33,168 nt of DNA from IMG/VR virus record IMGVR_UViG_3300035523_000140, positions 1 through 33,168 of that record; one strand, written 5' to 3'. This DNA is from a virus. Below, piece after piece: positions 1 through 9,349 of the stretch. The notes beneath the pieces are model-generated. The model ran no database searches, was not told the origin of the DNA, and saw only the letters and a program-made list of their open reading frames with translations. Within the stretch, counting starts at the first letter, position 1; the number at the start of each line of letters is the position of its first letter. The translations under genes and the position numbers were made by a program.

Positions 1-810
1 GCCGTGGGCAGGGAGGTCGCCAGACACCAGCGTTGTGGCCGTCGTGACGCGCCCCTTGGCGTCCACGGTGACCTTCGTGTATGTTCCTGCCACCACGCCC
101 GTCGCCGCCAACGAGGCCATTCCTGACGCCACCGCCAGGCCGCCAGCAGGATCAATGGATACGATCCCTTTGCTCGCTACGGTCGCGTCTGGATAGTAGA
201 AGCTGCCGAAGGTCTGCCCGGGTGCGAAGTCGACGATGGCGTCGACGGCGAGATGGTTCTGGGCGTTGAGCTCGATCCCGAGGTCTCCAGAATCGTCGGC
301 CTTCCGCCACTTGAGCGAGCCGGTGTTCGGCAGGCGCACGAGGCCCGTGCCCGCCTTGGCGCCGCTCCCGTATGATGCGCCATCCAGGAAGGTCTTGTTG
401 CCGGTCACGACCTGGTCGCCGGCGGACCGGATGTAGTTGCGCGCCGCCACGGTGCCGAGTTCGTTTTCGATGGCGAGGACCGCCGACTGGAGTGCCGTCA
501 GGAAGCCGGAGACCATGTTGGCCCGGACGATCGAGCCGTTCTGGTGCACGGCTGGCACGGTGCCGAACGCGCCCCGCTGACAGCCGGTGAACTGGTTGGC
601 GGTCTTCGCCGTGTAGATGATCAGCTCATCGTCGACCGAGAGGATTCCATAGGCGGCAGCGAAGCCCAGGGATGTGGACGCCACGCTGAGGGTGGAGTCG
701 CCGGCGCCGATGGCGTTGGTGGCAGTGGTCTCGAGCGGCTTCGCCTGGAACGCGTCCATCGGCGTGAACAGGCTCGATGCGTCGTCGATTGCGGTTGGAA
801 ACTTAGCCAT
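1..810 (-). CDS. Tail fiber-like protein, C-terminus outside the window
   Basis: The reading frame is open from an ATG at 810 through the window edge, giving 270 codons without a stop, so the gene is partial. The N-terminal half reads like a phage base/adaptor region ending in a glycine- and alanine-rich stretch. Near the visible end is the motif GTYTKVTVDAKGRVT (about residues 242-256), a signature repeat of tail fiber and side-tail-fiber proteins that is normally followed by trimeric beta-structure. It most likely forms part of the distal fiber that contacts the host surface. The start overlaps the stop of the upstream 1279-residue tail gene by 8 bases, consistent with translational coupling. 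The receptor-binding C-terminus and any fiber-assembly chaperone would lie beyond position 1. Confidence 0.8.
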   Translation of the reverse strand, partial: MAKFPTAIDDASSLFTPMDAFQAKPLETTATNAIGAGDSTLSVASTSLGFAAAYGILSVDDELIIYTAKTANQFTGCQRGAFGTVPAVHQNGSIVRANMVSGFLTALQSAVLAIENELGTVAARNYIRSAGDQVVTGNKTFLDGASYGSGAKAGTGLVRLPNTGSLKWRKADDSGDLGIELNAQNHLAVDAIVDFAPGQTFGSFYYPDATVASKGIVSIDPAGGLAVASGMASLAATGVVAGTYTKVTVDAKGRVTTATTLVSGDLPAHG

Positions 811-3800
811 TGAGCATGCCCACGTTACAGGGGAACTGGTTCAAGGCGCCGTCGGCCTCCGGCGCGAAAGGCACCGCGACGACGACGGGCTCGGCCCGCA
901 CGGCCCGCGGCTTGTGGTAGATCGCGCTCTGCGCCTGGCCACCGCCACCGGGTGCCAGAGGGACCGGCCTGCTATTCAGGCAGAACTGGTCGAAGGCCCA
1001 GAAGCAGAGAGAGCCGATCTCCGTTTGCTTCCACATCGAATAAGCTTGCAGGATGGGCGGGTCTGGCACACCATAGATTCCGGCCAGATACATGCACTCT
1101 CCGCCGGGGCGGCCAAGTTCCAAGGGGAACCGCATGGTCTGCTTCATCAACGAGGTGTTCTTCTGCCAAATGTCGAAATCGAAACCCTCACAGCGGAAGT
1201 ACTTCACGCCGTAGCTTGAGCTTTTCCACTGGTGGGGCAGGTTGACGTGCATGTTGAGGCGGCGGAAGCCCGGGTCGGGCGCGGGCTTGCCCTGGTTGGC
1301 GTCGAGCGGCCAAAGACACTCGAACACGGAGGACGGATGGTACCTGCGGACGTAGGCGATGACCTCGGCGCAGTATTCCCAGATCCGGTCGTGAAGGAAG
1401 TCGGCGGCCTGCTGATCACTGGCGGGGTCGTCGGTGTTCGCGAGGAAGTGATGCAGCGGGCGGCCGAATCGCGCAAGGAAATCCGCTTTGGTCCCGTCGT
1501 CATAGAAGGGCATTCCGGAGGAGTTCGGGAAGTACCACCACTGCGTCTCGCCGAATTGCAGGACGATCGGCAATCCGGCGGACGCCAGTTGATCCGCACA
1601 CTCCTTGTACATCTGTTTCAGATAGGATCGGACCCGCGCGCCGAAGTGCATCTGCGTGGATGGGACCGGCAGATCCACGGGAGCGCCGTCCCAGTAGCGC
1701 GCTGACATCGCGGTGGGCGGCCGGTAGCATTCCATCGAGAAGGCGAAGCTGGCACCGATGCCGGCCTGCCGGAACTGGCCGGCGAGATCGCGGATCCAGT
1801 TCCGCACGCCCTGCGTCATGACCGGCGAAATGCTGTCGATCATTTCCCAATCGCCCTCGGTACCCGGAATAGACAGTCCCGGCGTGCCCTGGGCAACGGA
1901 GAGGTTGCCGCTCGTGGTGATGGTAAAGGTATAGCCCGGCGCGCGAGATCGGATGCTGATCACGCCAGCGCTGCTGGTGCACCAGACGCCAGGGAACGTG
2001 ACGTTCAGCAGGGCTCGGAGATGTGCGGCGACGTCGGCATCCGAGAGCCCGGCGCCCGGAGCGAAGTACAGCGTCGTCCCGGAGACATTGATCCAGAACG
2101 GATCGTCCGGCAGCCAGGAGCCGACCTGAACCGTGCAATTCGGGTAGGTCGCCTCGACGCGCCGCCGCTTGTTGTTCCAGAAGACGCCCATGTAGACATC
2201 GGCGTGCCCGCGGAAGCCGAGCTTCTGGAGTTGCCACACGTGCCAGGTGGGAGGCTTCTTGTAGCCGTGGTCGGTATCGAAGTCGATTGCCAGGGAGACG
2301 CGATCGTAGACCTGGACGGGATCCGGCACGTCCTGCGGGACCAACGGCCAGAGGTAGTCGTAATAGAAGTAGTAACCGATGCTGGCCGGGTTCTTGTCGA
2401 ACAGAGCCGTGATCTGAACGGTGTGCGAGCCGGCCGCGATGCCGCCGCCGATCTTCTTCATCGCGGCCAGCCCATTGTAGTCGTTCAGATAGAGATCGAA
2501 GACCTGGGCCGTACCACCGTCGATGACGACCTCGATCTTGCCGGCGCTGGTCCCGAGCCAGGTGCCGACATAGAGATCGTGGACGGTGCTGCGCTGGTAG
2601 GTGACAGTCATCGCGCGCACGTCATTGGCGGCCGACGGCGCACAGCGCCTAGCATGGCCGCCGCTCCACCATCCTGCGCCGTATGGAGCCGCTTCCCAGA
2701 AACCTGTGTACGTGGTGCACTTCGACTCCTCCAAACGGTCGTTCTCGCTCGGGCCTCCAACCTTCAAGGCCGTGGGACCGGTCAGATTGATGTTGGAGAT
2801 CGACACCTGCCACTCCACATCCGATCGCGTGCCGGTGATGGTGGAGATCCGCTGTACGGGGGTTCCTTGGCCCCAAGCCTGGGGAGTCGACGAGTCCTCG
2901 CCGCGGCGCACCAGGACACGGTGATACCAGCCGCTCGGCACGGCCGGATCGGGCATCACGAAGCCAAGGTTCGCCAGGCAGGTGATCCGCTCTTCGGACG
3001 CTGCATTGCCGACATAGTACTTGGTGTTTGCCGACATGGCGGCAGCGTTAACGATCTGCCACTCTTCCTCTGCGGCGGCCGGAGAAGCCGCCACACTGTG
3101 AAGCAGAAGCCCACCGTTGGCCAGGCCAAACTCGACGTCTTCGAATCGCGGCGCAAACGTCAGGTGGACCTTGACGATATCCGTCGCCGGTACGGGAACC
3201 AATGAAATCCGATCCCCATTAAGGAACCCGGTCAACTGCCCGAAGGGGAATGTGAACCTGTAGGCGCGGTCGTTGCCAGATCCCTGGACGGAGGTCGTGA
3301 GAACGGTATTCCCGATCTCGTCTCCGCCGCCATTGATGGCCACGATCTGATTCCCGTCATTGACCGACAGGCGCACTGGCATCCCGTTCGCGTCGCGTCC
3401 GTACTGCCCGAGCGCCGCGCCAAGGGTGACCTTCATTTCGAATGCCGTGTTGGTCGTCGAGAAGTCCTGCGCTGCTGCGAGCCCCAGAGAGGTCGGTTGT
3501 TCGCCATAGTCGGGAGTTGTGCTGATGATCATCCGGTCCTTCAGCACACTTCCGAAGTGGCGTGCCCGGGGCAGGACCCGGCACATGATCGTGTACTGTT
3601 CACCGAAGTGATGCTTTTTGAAGCTGGCAGTGAAGGTTCCGGCACCCACCGAAATCACCTTCACGACCTCATCGTTGGCTGACCCGATATCCACAGCCAC
3701 ATAATCACCAGCACGGATCTCTGCCGACGACGCCACTTTCACCGTCTTGACGCCCGGCTCCATTTCCCGAGAGAGCGTCGCTGGGCCGGACCCATCGGAA

Positions 3801-4642
3801 CTGCCCACTTGCACCGGGCCGTTCACGCCGGCTTCCAGGCTGACCGTGACGACATTGCCGCTCGCCGTACAATCGACGAGATAGCTGGAGATTCCGACCA
3901 TCGTAGCCAGCCGCGAAGCGATTTCGGCAGAGTCTGTCGCTCCGCTCTCGAGGACGCCCGCGCCGATGTCATTCACCCAAAGGTCGTGCCAGCGCGTCGG
4001 ATCACCCGTCCACCAGATTGCCTGCTCGCAGGATGTCTGGCAGGGCGTCCCGACGTTGCTGAGTAGGCGTGTCTCGAGATTGCATTCCGCAACCGCATCT
4101 ACAGAAGAGCACGACCATCGAGCGCCCATGAAGTGGACGTGCGCCGTATCGGTGAGTGCGGGAGTTGGCTGGCCGACCAGGAGCGCATCCAACGCTTCGG
4201 CCTTCCGGTCAGCGAGCCTGATTTTGAAGGAGCCGGGCTGGCAGCCGCCGGAGACGATCTGCGCGTAGATCATCAACCGGACTTCATAGACGTTTCCATC
4301 GGTGGTTGTGATCGTCAACTGGTCCCAACCCACCGAGGCGTAGCGCACGCAGTCCGGGCGGACATTGCCTTCCTCACCATTCACCGGCAGCACCTGCATG
4401 TCGAATTGCAGGGTGACGCCGGAGAGGTCCGTCACCGGCAACGGCTTCACGCGCAGGTGGTTGAAGTAATCGTATGCGCTGAAGAGCTGGACGTTGGCGA
4501 AGTCCTCTGCCGCTTGAAAGATGCCGGAGATCTGGAACCCGGTCTCCGTCGCATCGTGGATCGTAGTGGTCGCGGCTTTCCCGCTGAACCCCTGCAGTTG
4601 GACAGTCCTGCGGGGATCGAACATGTGAATTGGCTCAGGCAT
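803..4642 (-). CDS. Large tail protein with TIM-barrel/glycosidase-like C-terminal half
   Basis: A 1279-residue virion protein whose ATG directly abuts the TAG stop of the tail-tip gene upstream. The first ~750 residues are beta-rich and look like stacked small domains. From about residue 770 to 1260 the sequence resembles an alpha/beta TIM barrel of the glycoside hydrolase type: acidic residues occur at plausible strand ends in SMECYRPP (~971), QFGETQWWYF (~1032) and FECLWPL (~1108), with many Trp and Tyr typical of sugar clefts. TIM-barrel domains are known in tail proteins of gene transfer agents and some siphoviruses. I infer a tail-tip or tail-surface component that may bind or cleave host polysaccharide. 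The catalytic glutamates are not proven and the barrel could be purely structural. Some homologous families may be labelled non-contractile tail sheath, which I cannot check. Confidence 0.65.
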   Translation of the reverse strand: MPEPIHMFDPRRTVQLQGFSGKAATTTIHDATETGFQISGIFQAAEDFANVQLFSAYDYFNHLRVKPLPVTDLSGVTLQFDMQVLPVNGEEGNVRPDCVRYASVGWDQLTITTTDGNVYEVRLMIYAQIVSGGCQPGSFKIRLADRKAEALDALLVGQPTPALTDTAHVHFMGARWSCSSVDAVAECNLETRLLSNVGTPCQTSCEQAIWWTGDPTRWHDLWVNDIGAGVLESGATDSAEIASRLATMVGISSYLVDCTASGNVVTVSLEAGVNGPVQVGSSDGSGPATLSREMEPGVKTVKVASSAEIRAGDYVAVDIGSANDEVVKVISVGAGTFTASFKKHHFGEQYTIMCRVLPRARHFGSVLKDRMIISTTPDYGEQPTSLGLAAAQDFSTTNTAFEMKVTLGAALGQYGRDANGMPVRLSVNDGNQIVAINGGGDEIGNTVLTTSVQGSGNDRAYRFTFPFGQLTGFLNGDRISLVPVPATDIVKVHLTFAPRFEDVEFGLANGGLLLHSVAASPAAAEEEWQIVNAAAMSANTKYYVGNAASEERITCLANLGFVMPDPAVPSGWYHRVLVRRGEDSSTPQAWGQGTPVQRISTITGTRSDVEWQVSISNINLTGPTALKVGGPSENDRLEESKCTTYTGFWEAAPYGAGWWSGGHARRCAPSAANDVRAMTVTYQRSTVHDLYVGTWLGTSAGKIEVVIDGGTAQVFDLYLNDYNGLAAMKKIGGGIAAGSHTVQITALFDKNPASIGYYFYYDYLWPLVPQDVPDPVQVYDRVSLAIDFDTDHGYKKPPTWHVWQLQKLGFRGHADVYMGVFWNNKRRRVEATYPNCTVQVGSWLPDDPFWINVSGTTLYFAPGAGLSDADVAAHLRALLNVTFPGVWCTSSAGVISIRSRAPGYTFTITTSGNLSVAQGTPGLSIPGTEGDWEMIDSISPVMTQGVRNWIRDLAGQFRQAGIGASFAFSMECYRPPTAMSARYWDGAPVDLPVPSTQMHFGARVRSYLKQMYKECADQLASAGLPIVLQFGETQWWYFPNSSGMPFYDDGTKADFLARFGRPLHHFLANTDDPASDQQAADFLHDRIWEYCAEVIAYVRRYHPSSVFECLWPLDANQGKPAPDPGFRRLNMHVNLPHQWKSSSYGVKYFRCEGFDFDIWQKNTSLMKQTMRFPLELGRPGGECMYLAGIYGVPDPPILQAYSMWKQTEIGSLCFWAFDQFCLNSRPVPLAPGGGGQAQSAIYHKPRAVRAEPVVVAVPFAPEADGALNQFPCNVGMLNG

Positions 4643-7600
4643 CTAGGTTTGCACCACGACGGTGAGATCGGATCCGGAATTCGGGTACGGGACACCCTTG
4701 ATGTCGAACGAAAGGTCGTATCCCTCCCGGAGAACCGGCGTCGGCCAGACCGCGGGGCGCAGCGTCGTGTTTGCCGGGTGGTTCTTCGTGACCACCGCTG
4801 TGAAGGTCTGAGCCGCCGGATCGAGGCTCTGGATGTAGGCGTACTCCTCGTTGGGGCCGCCGAAATCGAAGAAGACGAAGTCGTACTCGACAAGCCCGGT
4901 GGTCGTCGCGTCGTGGGACGCCGTGTGCACCACCTGCGGAGCCGGGCTCGCCGCGATCGGCTGTGTCGTGACCAGCCCGTAGTCGCGATAAGGAAGCCGG
5001 CGAGACTCGGGAGGCCCGAAGCCCTCAACCACCAGATGCTCGTAGGTCGTCTTGTACGGGGTGCCCGCGTTCTGGGCGACGCCCATCTTTTCCAGGACTT
5101 CCCAAGTGTCACCACCATCGCGCGAGTACTTGACGGTCAGTGCGCACGAACCGTCGCTGCTACCGGTCTGGACGTACGCGAACACGCAGCGAATGGACGC
5201 AGAATCGTGCACGCGCATCGGAATCGCCACGCCGTCCTGGGCGGCCAGCGCACCCGGCACCTGGAACGTATAGGCGCCGCCCGTGCAAGTCCTCTCGCCG
5301 GGCATCAACGGCTCGTTGTGGTGCGAGAGCGGAAACACCGAGTAGGGTCCGTAGCCGAAGTGGTTGGCGACGCTGACGACCGCCGCAACGATGCACGCCG
5401 ACGGTAGCTTCGCCTCGACGCGCGCCGGCAGCCCAGGTGTCCGGAAGAATCCCTTCTTCACGCTGTAGGTAAAGGTCTTCGCATCAAGCTTGTAGAACTT
5501 CACTCCCGCCTGGTGGGCGCAACGCATAGTGTCGAATGTCGCTTGCCCGGCAGAAGCTGCCGGATACGCCCGCTGGAACTGGAACTGCCCCGTCAGCACC
5601 ACATCGCCCGTATTGCCGGGGCCGACGATCTGCGCGCACTCGTAAGAGCGACGCCCGCTGTGGCCTGCATCGGCGGCCTCGTCATTGATGACGACGAAGT
5701 CTCCAACTCGAAACGCTCGAGTCGTGCCAGGGTTGACCGTGCACTCTGTGAGAAGTGGATCGGTGGCCGCATCCACGTCCCCGTCAAACATGGCCCATAG
5801 GTCGGCGGTCAGTTCGTCCACATAGTAGAGCGAGAGGGCGACTTCCGAGGCGCTGACGACATTGGTATTCCCCGCGGCGTCCGGTGTGACGACCATGTTG
5901 TTGAGCGCGAAACTGCCGTAGTCCGTGAGCATGGGAGTTGCCGTCACAGCACCGGGGACGCCGGTGTCGATGAGGACCTCTTGCGGCTCTGGGGACGCCA
6001 CGACATCGGCGGGCTTCGGTCCAGCGACGAGGTCGTACATGGAGTCGGTCGTAGTCCGGCCCTGGATGTCGATCGAGTAGTCCTTGTTGAGCCGCCACGA
6101 CGTGACGCGGAACTCGCCCAGGCCGCCAGGCATGTCCGCATGCGTCATCGAGCAGACCATCCCCGGCTCGACGTTGAGCGCCAGGACCGTCGTCCGAAAG
6201 GCCAACTGGCGCGCCGCCTTCCACTCCGCAATGCTGGTGCCGCCTAACTCCTCGCGCAGCCGGATGCTCACAATGCGCGCCGCCTGCGACTTGGTGCAGG
6301 TGCCGGCCAGGTTCACATTCGACTTCAGGAAGAGCGGACCCGCCGCGCCGCCCAGAAGCGTGGCGCGATCGATGTCGTAGACGGTGACCGAGTTATTGAC
6401 GAACTTGTAGTCCTGGTCCGCGAAGTTGGCGGTGAGGTGGTTGAATGACGGCTTCAACGGGGCTAGCTGGAGCGAATTGAAAACGATGTTCCCAATAGTG
6501 AATGCCTCGACTGACGAGGAGTTCACGCGCACGCCGATCTTGAGCTTGCCGAACGAGAACGTGTAGTACCCCAGGCAGTTCATGAGCACTTCCTGGAGCC
6601 AGTCGCGGAGGGGCTTCTCCTCCTGCAACACGCCTCGGAATTTGAATTGCGTCTCGCTGCCGGTGCCGACGAGCGCGGTCACCTGCTGGTCGCAGACTGC
6701 CGCCGCTTCGAGTGCGGCTTGCACGTCGAACAGTGTCTCCGCGAAATCTAGCTGCTGAGTCGTCGCACCATATCCGAGGCGCAGGCCGCGCGCGCGCATC
6801 AGCATGTTCACTGCGATCCAAACCGGATTCACGAGAGCCGTCCCGTAGACTCGCACGCCGGGCGAGGTCCACACCCACCCACGCATGCCCATCTGGACGT
6901 ATGCCACCATCGCGTGATCGCCAGGCTTGGTGAGTTGCAGGCCCTTGGCGTCGCTACGCCGGATGACGATGAACGCGGTTCCGGCCGCGAAGTTGTCCTT
7001 GTATGTGGAGGCGCCGGAGTAGATCTTGCGCCAATCGCCGCCCGTGATGTTGCCGGATTGGTCGAGTGAAAAGAAGTCCGTCGATCCCGCTGGATCGGTG
7101 CCGAGACACTGGCGCAGGCCATAATCGTTATTGGGGTAGCCGTGGTGCGCCTGGCCATCGAGCGTACTGCCGACAAACGTCTCGGCTAAGCCGTCCTGAT
7201 CGAGGTCCACGTAGTGCGCCGCCGTGTAGGAGATGAGTGGCCCTTCGCCCACGATCCCCACTGCCTCGTAGAAGTCGCTCTCATCGCGGCCCGCCGCCAC
7301 CTTGCAGTTCACCGGCATTTCGCTGTCGGTGTAGATCTCTGGGATGACCTGGTCGTAAATGGAATCAGAGACCAGCGACACGCTGGTAATGCCTGACCGC
7401 CGGAAGCCGAAGACACCGGTGGAATTATCCCTAATGCCCACGCCCTGCGGTTCGGCAATGATCGCGCCATAGTACCGCTTCATGCCGTGCGCGAGACACC
7501 CGTTCGCCGTGTCGTATCCCTTGTCGCACTTGGCAAGATCTGCGGCGGGAAAGTGAATCAGATCGAGCCCGCCAGCAGTCGAGAATGGGCAGGCGCCGAC

Positions 7601-8500
7601 GTTGAACGCCTTCCAGCAGGAGCGCGACACCTTCCGCGTCGGATACGGCAGATTCAGTTCGTACAAGCCATCGGCGGCGGTGACCTTGAACTCAGCGCCG
7701 GAGTCGAACTGCCAGTTGATGATGTCGCCCTTCCACAGGTCGAGTTTGATCTGCTGCCCGACGTGGTACAGCGAGAACTCGATATTCGCGCGGAACAAAT
7801 CCACGTCGTTGGCCAGCTCGCGCATCACGCGATCGGCGTTGCCGAAGGTGAACGTGGCGTCGTCGGACTCGTTCCCCATGCCCTGCGAGATGCCATCGAA
7901 GTCGACAAGACGTGCCTGATACAGTTGCGCTCCGATGGTGCAGCGCCGGTCGGAGAGATAGATGGCAGGGTAGCTGCTCTGGAGAGGTTGGATCCTGATC
8001 AGCGGAATGATCTGCTGAACCTGGGAGAGCAGTGCGGTCTTGAGTGCGGCCGCCGGAAACCGGGTCACCGTCGAGGAGAGCGGATATGTGGGATTGGAGG
8101 CCGGGATCTCGATGAGCGTCACGCCCAGGCTGCAGGCGTGATCCGCGAGCATTTCCCAGGACAGAGGCTCGTTGGCGAACCGGCAGATGTAGGCGGTGGT
8201 GCCGTTGCCGTCATCGTTGGGTGCGTTGTAAGTGAACGCGCCGTAGGGACCGTACTTCGACTCCCAGAAGTCGCGGAGCGCGCGCCGGTCAGCGTCACGC
8301 AGGAAGGCGCGCCGCACGGTGAAGCGCTTTGCGCCCGCGCCCAGCAAGAAACGCTGCTCCAGCTTGCAGTTGCCGCTCCCAAACTGGTGGATCGCCACGT
8401 CCGGATGGTTCGATCGCCCGAACGGGTAGTCCGGGACGATGGGGAACGTGCCGGAGGCAGCGATTTCGGGCACGTCAATTCGGCCGATTTGATCAGGCAT
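4643..8500 (-). CDS. Tail tip protein, apparent fusion of gpM-, gpL- and gpJ-like parts
   Basis: A 1285-residue central tail-tip protein. Residues ~40-135 resemble a gpM/DUF2460-type minor tail domain, with an aromatic-rich core around the motif WESKYGPYGAFTY. Residues ~165-350 resemble lambda gpL or DUF2163 proteins and carry four cysteines (295, 304, 325, 335). Lambda gpL binds an iron-sulfur cluster through a comparable C-terminal cysteine set. Residues ~550-830 look like the gpJ/baseplate-hub family, and the remainder is beta-rich with fibronectin-III-like stretches. In lambda these activities sit in separate proteins M, L, I/K and J, so this appears to be a multi-domain fusion acting as the hub that plugs the tube and carries host-recognition domains. 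A separate M-like gene also exists at 11737-12138. No peptidase (gpK-like) motif was recognised. The start ATG has only a weak ribosome binding site, 9 bases after the upstream stop. Confidence 0.75.
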   Translation of the reverse strand: MPDQIGRIDVPEIAASGTFPIVPDYPFGRSNHPDVAIHQFGSGNCKLEQRFLLGAGAKRFTVRRAFLRDADRRALRDFWESKYGPYGAFTYNAPNDDGNGTTAYICRFANEPLSWEMLADHACSLGVTLIEIPASNPTYPLSSTVTRFPAAALKTALLSQVQQIIPLIRIQPLQSSYPAIYLSDRRCTIGAQLYQARLVDFDGISQGMGNESDDATFTFGNADRVMRELANDVDLFRANIEFSLYHVGQQIKLDLWKGDIINWQFDSGAEFKVTAADGLYELNLPYPTRKVSRSCWKAFNVGACPFSTAGGLDLIHFPAADLAKCDKGYDTANGCLAHGMKRYYGAIIAEPQGVGIRDNSTGVFGFRRSGITSVSLVSDSIYDQVIPEIYTDSEMPVNCKVAAGRDESDFYEAVGIVGEGPLISYTAAHYVDLDQDGLAETFVGSTLDGQAHHGYPNNDYGLRQCLGTDPAGSTDFFSLDQSGNITGGDWRKIYSGASTYKDNFAAGTAFIVIRRSDAKGLQLTKPGDHAMVAYVQMGMRGWVWTSPGVRVYGTALVNPVWIAVNMLMRARGLRLGYGATTQQLDFAETLFDVQAALEAAAVCDQQVTALVGTGSETQFKFRGVLQEEKPLRDWLQEVLMNCLGYYTFSFGKLKIGVRVNSSSVEAFTIGNIVFNSLQLAPLKPSFNHLTANFADQDYKFVNNSVTVYDIDRATLLGGAAGPLFLKSNVNLAGTCTKSQAARIVSIRLREELGGTSIAEWKAARQLAFRTTVLALNVEPGMVCSMTHADMPGGLGEFRVTSWRLNKDYSIDIQGRTTTDSMYDLVAGPKPADVVASPEPQEVLIDTGVPGAVTATPMLTDYGSFALNNMVVTPDAAGNTNVVSASEVALSLYYVDELTADLWAMFDGDVDAATDPLLTECTVNPGTTRAFRVGDFVVINDEAADAGHSGRRSYECAQIVGPGNTGDVVLTGQFQFQRAYPAASAGQATFDTMRCAHQAGVKFYKLDAKTFTYSVKKGFFRTPGLPARVEAKLPSACIVAAVVSVANHFGYGPYSVFPLSHHNEPLMPGERTCTGGAYTFQVPGALAAQDGVAIPMRVHDSASIRCVFAYVQTGSSDGSCALTVKYSRDGGDTWEVLEKMGVAQNAGTPYKTTYEHLVVEGFGPPESRRLPYRDYGLVTTQPIAASPAPQVVHTASHDATTTGLVEYDFVFFDFGGPNEEYAYIQSLDPAAQTFTAVVTKNHPANTTLRPAVWPTPVLREGYDLSFDIKGVPYPNSGSDLTVVVQT

Positions 8501-8509
8501 TACGCACGC

Positions 8510-8773
8510 TCAGCGTTCCTCAACTTTCACAATGAAGGAGCGGTCCTCCGTCCGGCCGCCGGTCGTGGTGATGCGATCGGTTACCGTGTACGACTGGTCC
8601 GCCACCCCGCCCGAAAGCCAGGCGGTTGTCTTGGTGGCGGTCTTGGTGTCGCTCACCTTCGTCAGCCCCGCTGGCACTGTCCAGTCGCTCGTGGCGATCT
8701 CGTCGCCGTCCAGCCACCTGGACCAGTCAATCGAGTAGTCGAGAATGGCGTCGGGGTCCTTGGTGAACGTCAT
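8510..8773 (-). CDS. Small conserved phage structural protein, Ig-like beta fold
   Basis: An 87-residue protein with a pattern recurrent in phage head and tail modules: a KDPDAILDYSIDWSRWL opening, then a tryptophan (SDWTVP), a glycine-glycine turn (LSGGVADQ) and a closing strand pair with TTTGGRTEDRS. This fits a single small beta-sandwich domain. It is placed between the repeat protein and the tail tip, and its ATG overlaps the upstream stop by 4 bases (ATGA), so it is probably translated by coupling. The exact role is unknown. I infer a minor virion protein, perhaps a tail-surface Ig-like domain, by position and composition only. Confidence 0.7.
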   Translation of the reverse strand: MTFTKDPDAILDYSIDWSRWLDGDEIATSDWTVPAGLTKVSDTKTATKTTAWLSGGVADQSYTVTDRITTTGGRTEDRSFIVKVEER

Positions 8774-9345
8774 GGGTGGATGCTCCTCGTCTCCTTCTGC
8801 ACCACAAGGGTCCGGTCCTCCGCGGCCGGCGCCAGCGCCCGGACTTCGCGCCGCACGGCGAGGGAGCGGGATTCAAAGCCGGGTGCCATCGTGCGGATCT
8901 CTCTCCGTGCGACCAGTGTGCGGATGAGGGGAGTCGCAACCGCCGACAGGATCACGCCGATGGCTTGCGACCAACCGGCCGCAACACCAGACAGCGCGCG
9001 CACGCAGGCAAGCCGCCCGAGAAGGGTGGTGGCACCGGTCGCGGTACCGGCCAGCGGGCGCACACATGTCAGCCGTACGCGAACCTCGGCTACTCCTGCG
9101 GCGGTTCCCCGGAGCATCGCGAGGACCGACAGACGCGCGGACGTCTCGCCGCCAGCGGCTGCGATCCCGGCCAAGGTGCGAGTTGCCCGGAACGCGCCTG
9201 AGGCGGTCCCGCAACCAGTCGCCGCGCCCACCATGCGCCGGAGCACCGCGAGTTGGGCGGTTCCCGAGGATTGTCCGCATGCCACGCCACTCAGCGGGTG
9301 GATGACGGGAACATGCGCCCCTTTGAACAGCAGGAGCAGCGACAT
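8770..9345 (-). CDS. Uncharacterised phage protein with degenerate tandem repeats
   Basis: A 191-residue protein starting MSLLLLFKG, a start style common to small tail-region proteins. Residues ~30-130 are built from degenerate repeats of roughly 18-22 residues with the core (V/T)RxLxGxAxG, for example MVGAATG, LAGIAAAGG, LRGTAAG, LAGTATG and LSGVAAG. The last 50 residues switch to a charged pattern (RREIRTMAP, RREVRALAP) that also repeats. Repeats rich in Gly, Ala and Thr occur in phage surface proteins, but I recognise no named family. The gene begins 4 bases after the stop of the kelch-like protein and its TGA is shared with the ATG of the next gene. Ribosome binding is weak, so it probably depends on coupling. 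Confidence 0.65.
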   Translation of the reverse strand: MSLLLLFKGAHVPVIHPLSGVACGQSSGTAQLAVLRRMVGAATGCGTASGAFRATRTLAGIAAAGGETSARLSVLAMLRGTAAGVAEVRVRLTCVRPLAGTATGATTLLGRLACVRALSGVAAGWSQAIGVILSAVATPLIRTLVARREIRTMAPGFESRSLAVRREVRALAPAAEDRTLVVQKETRSIHP

Positions 9346-9349
9346 TCGC

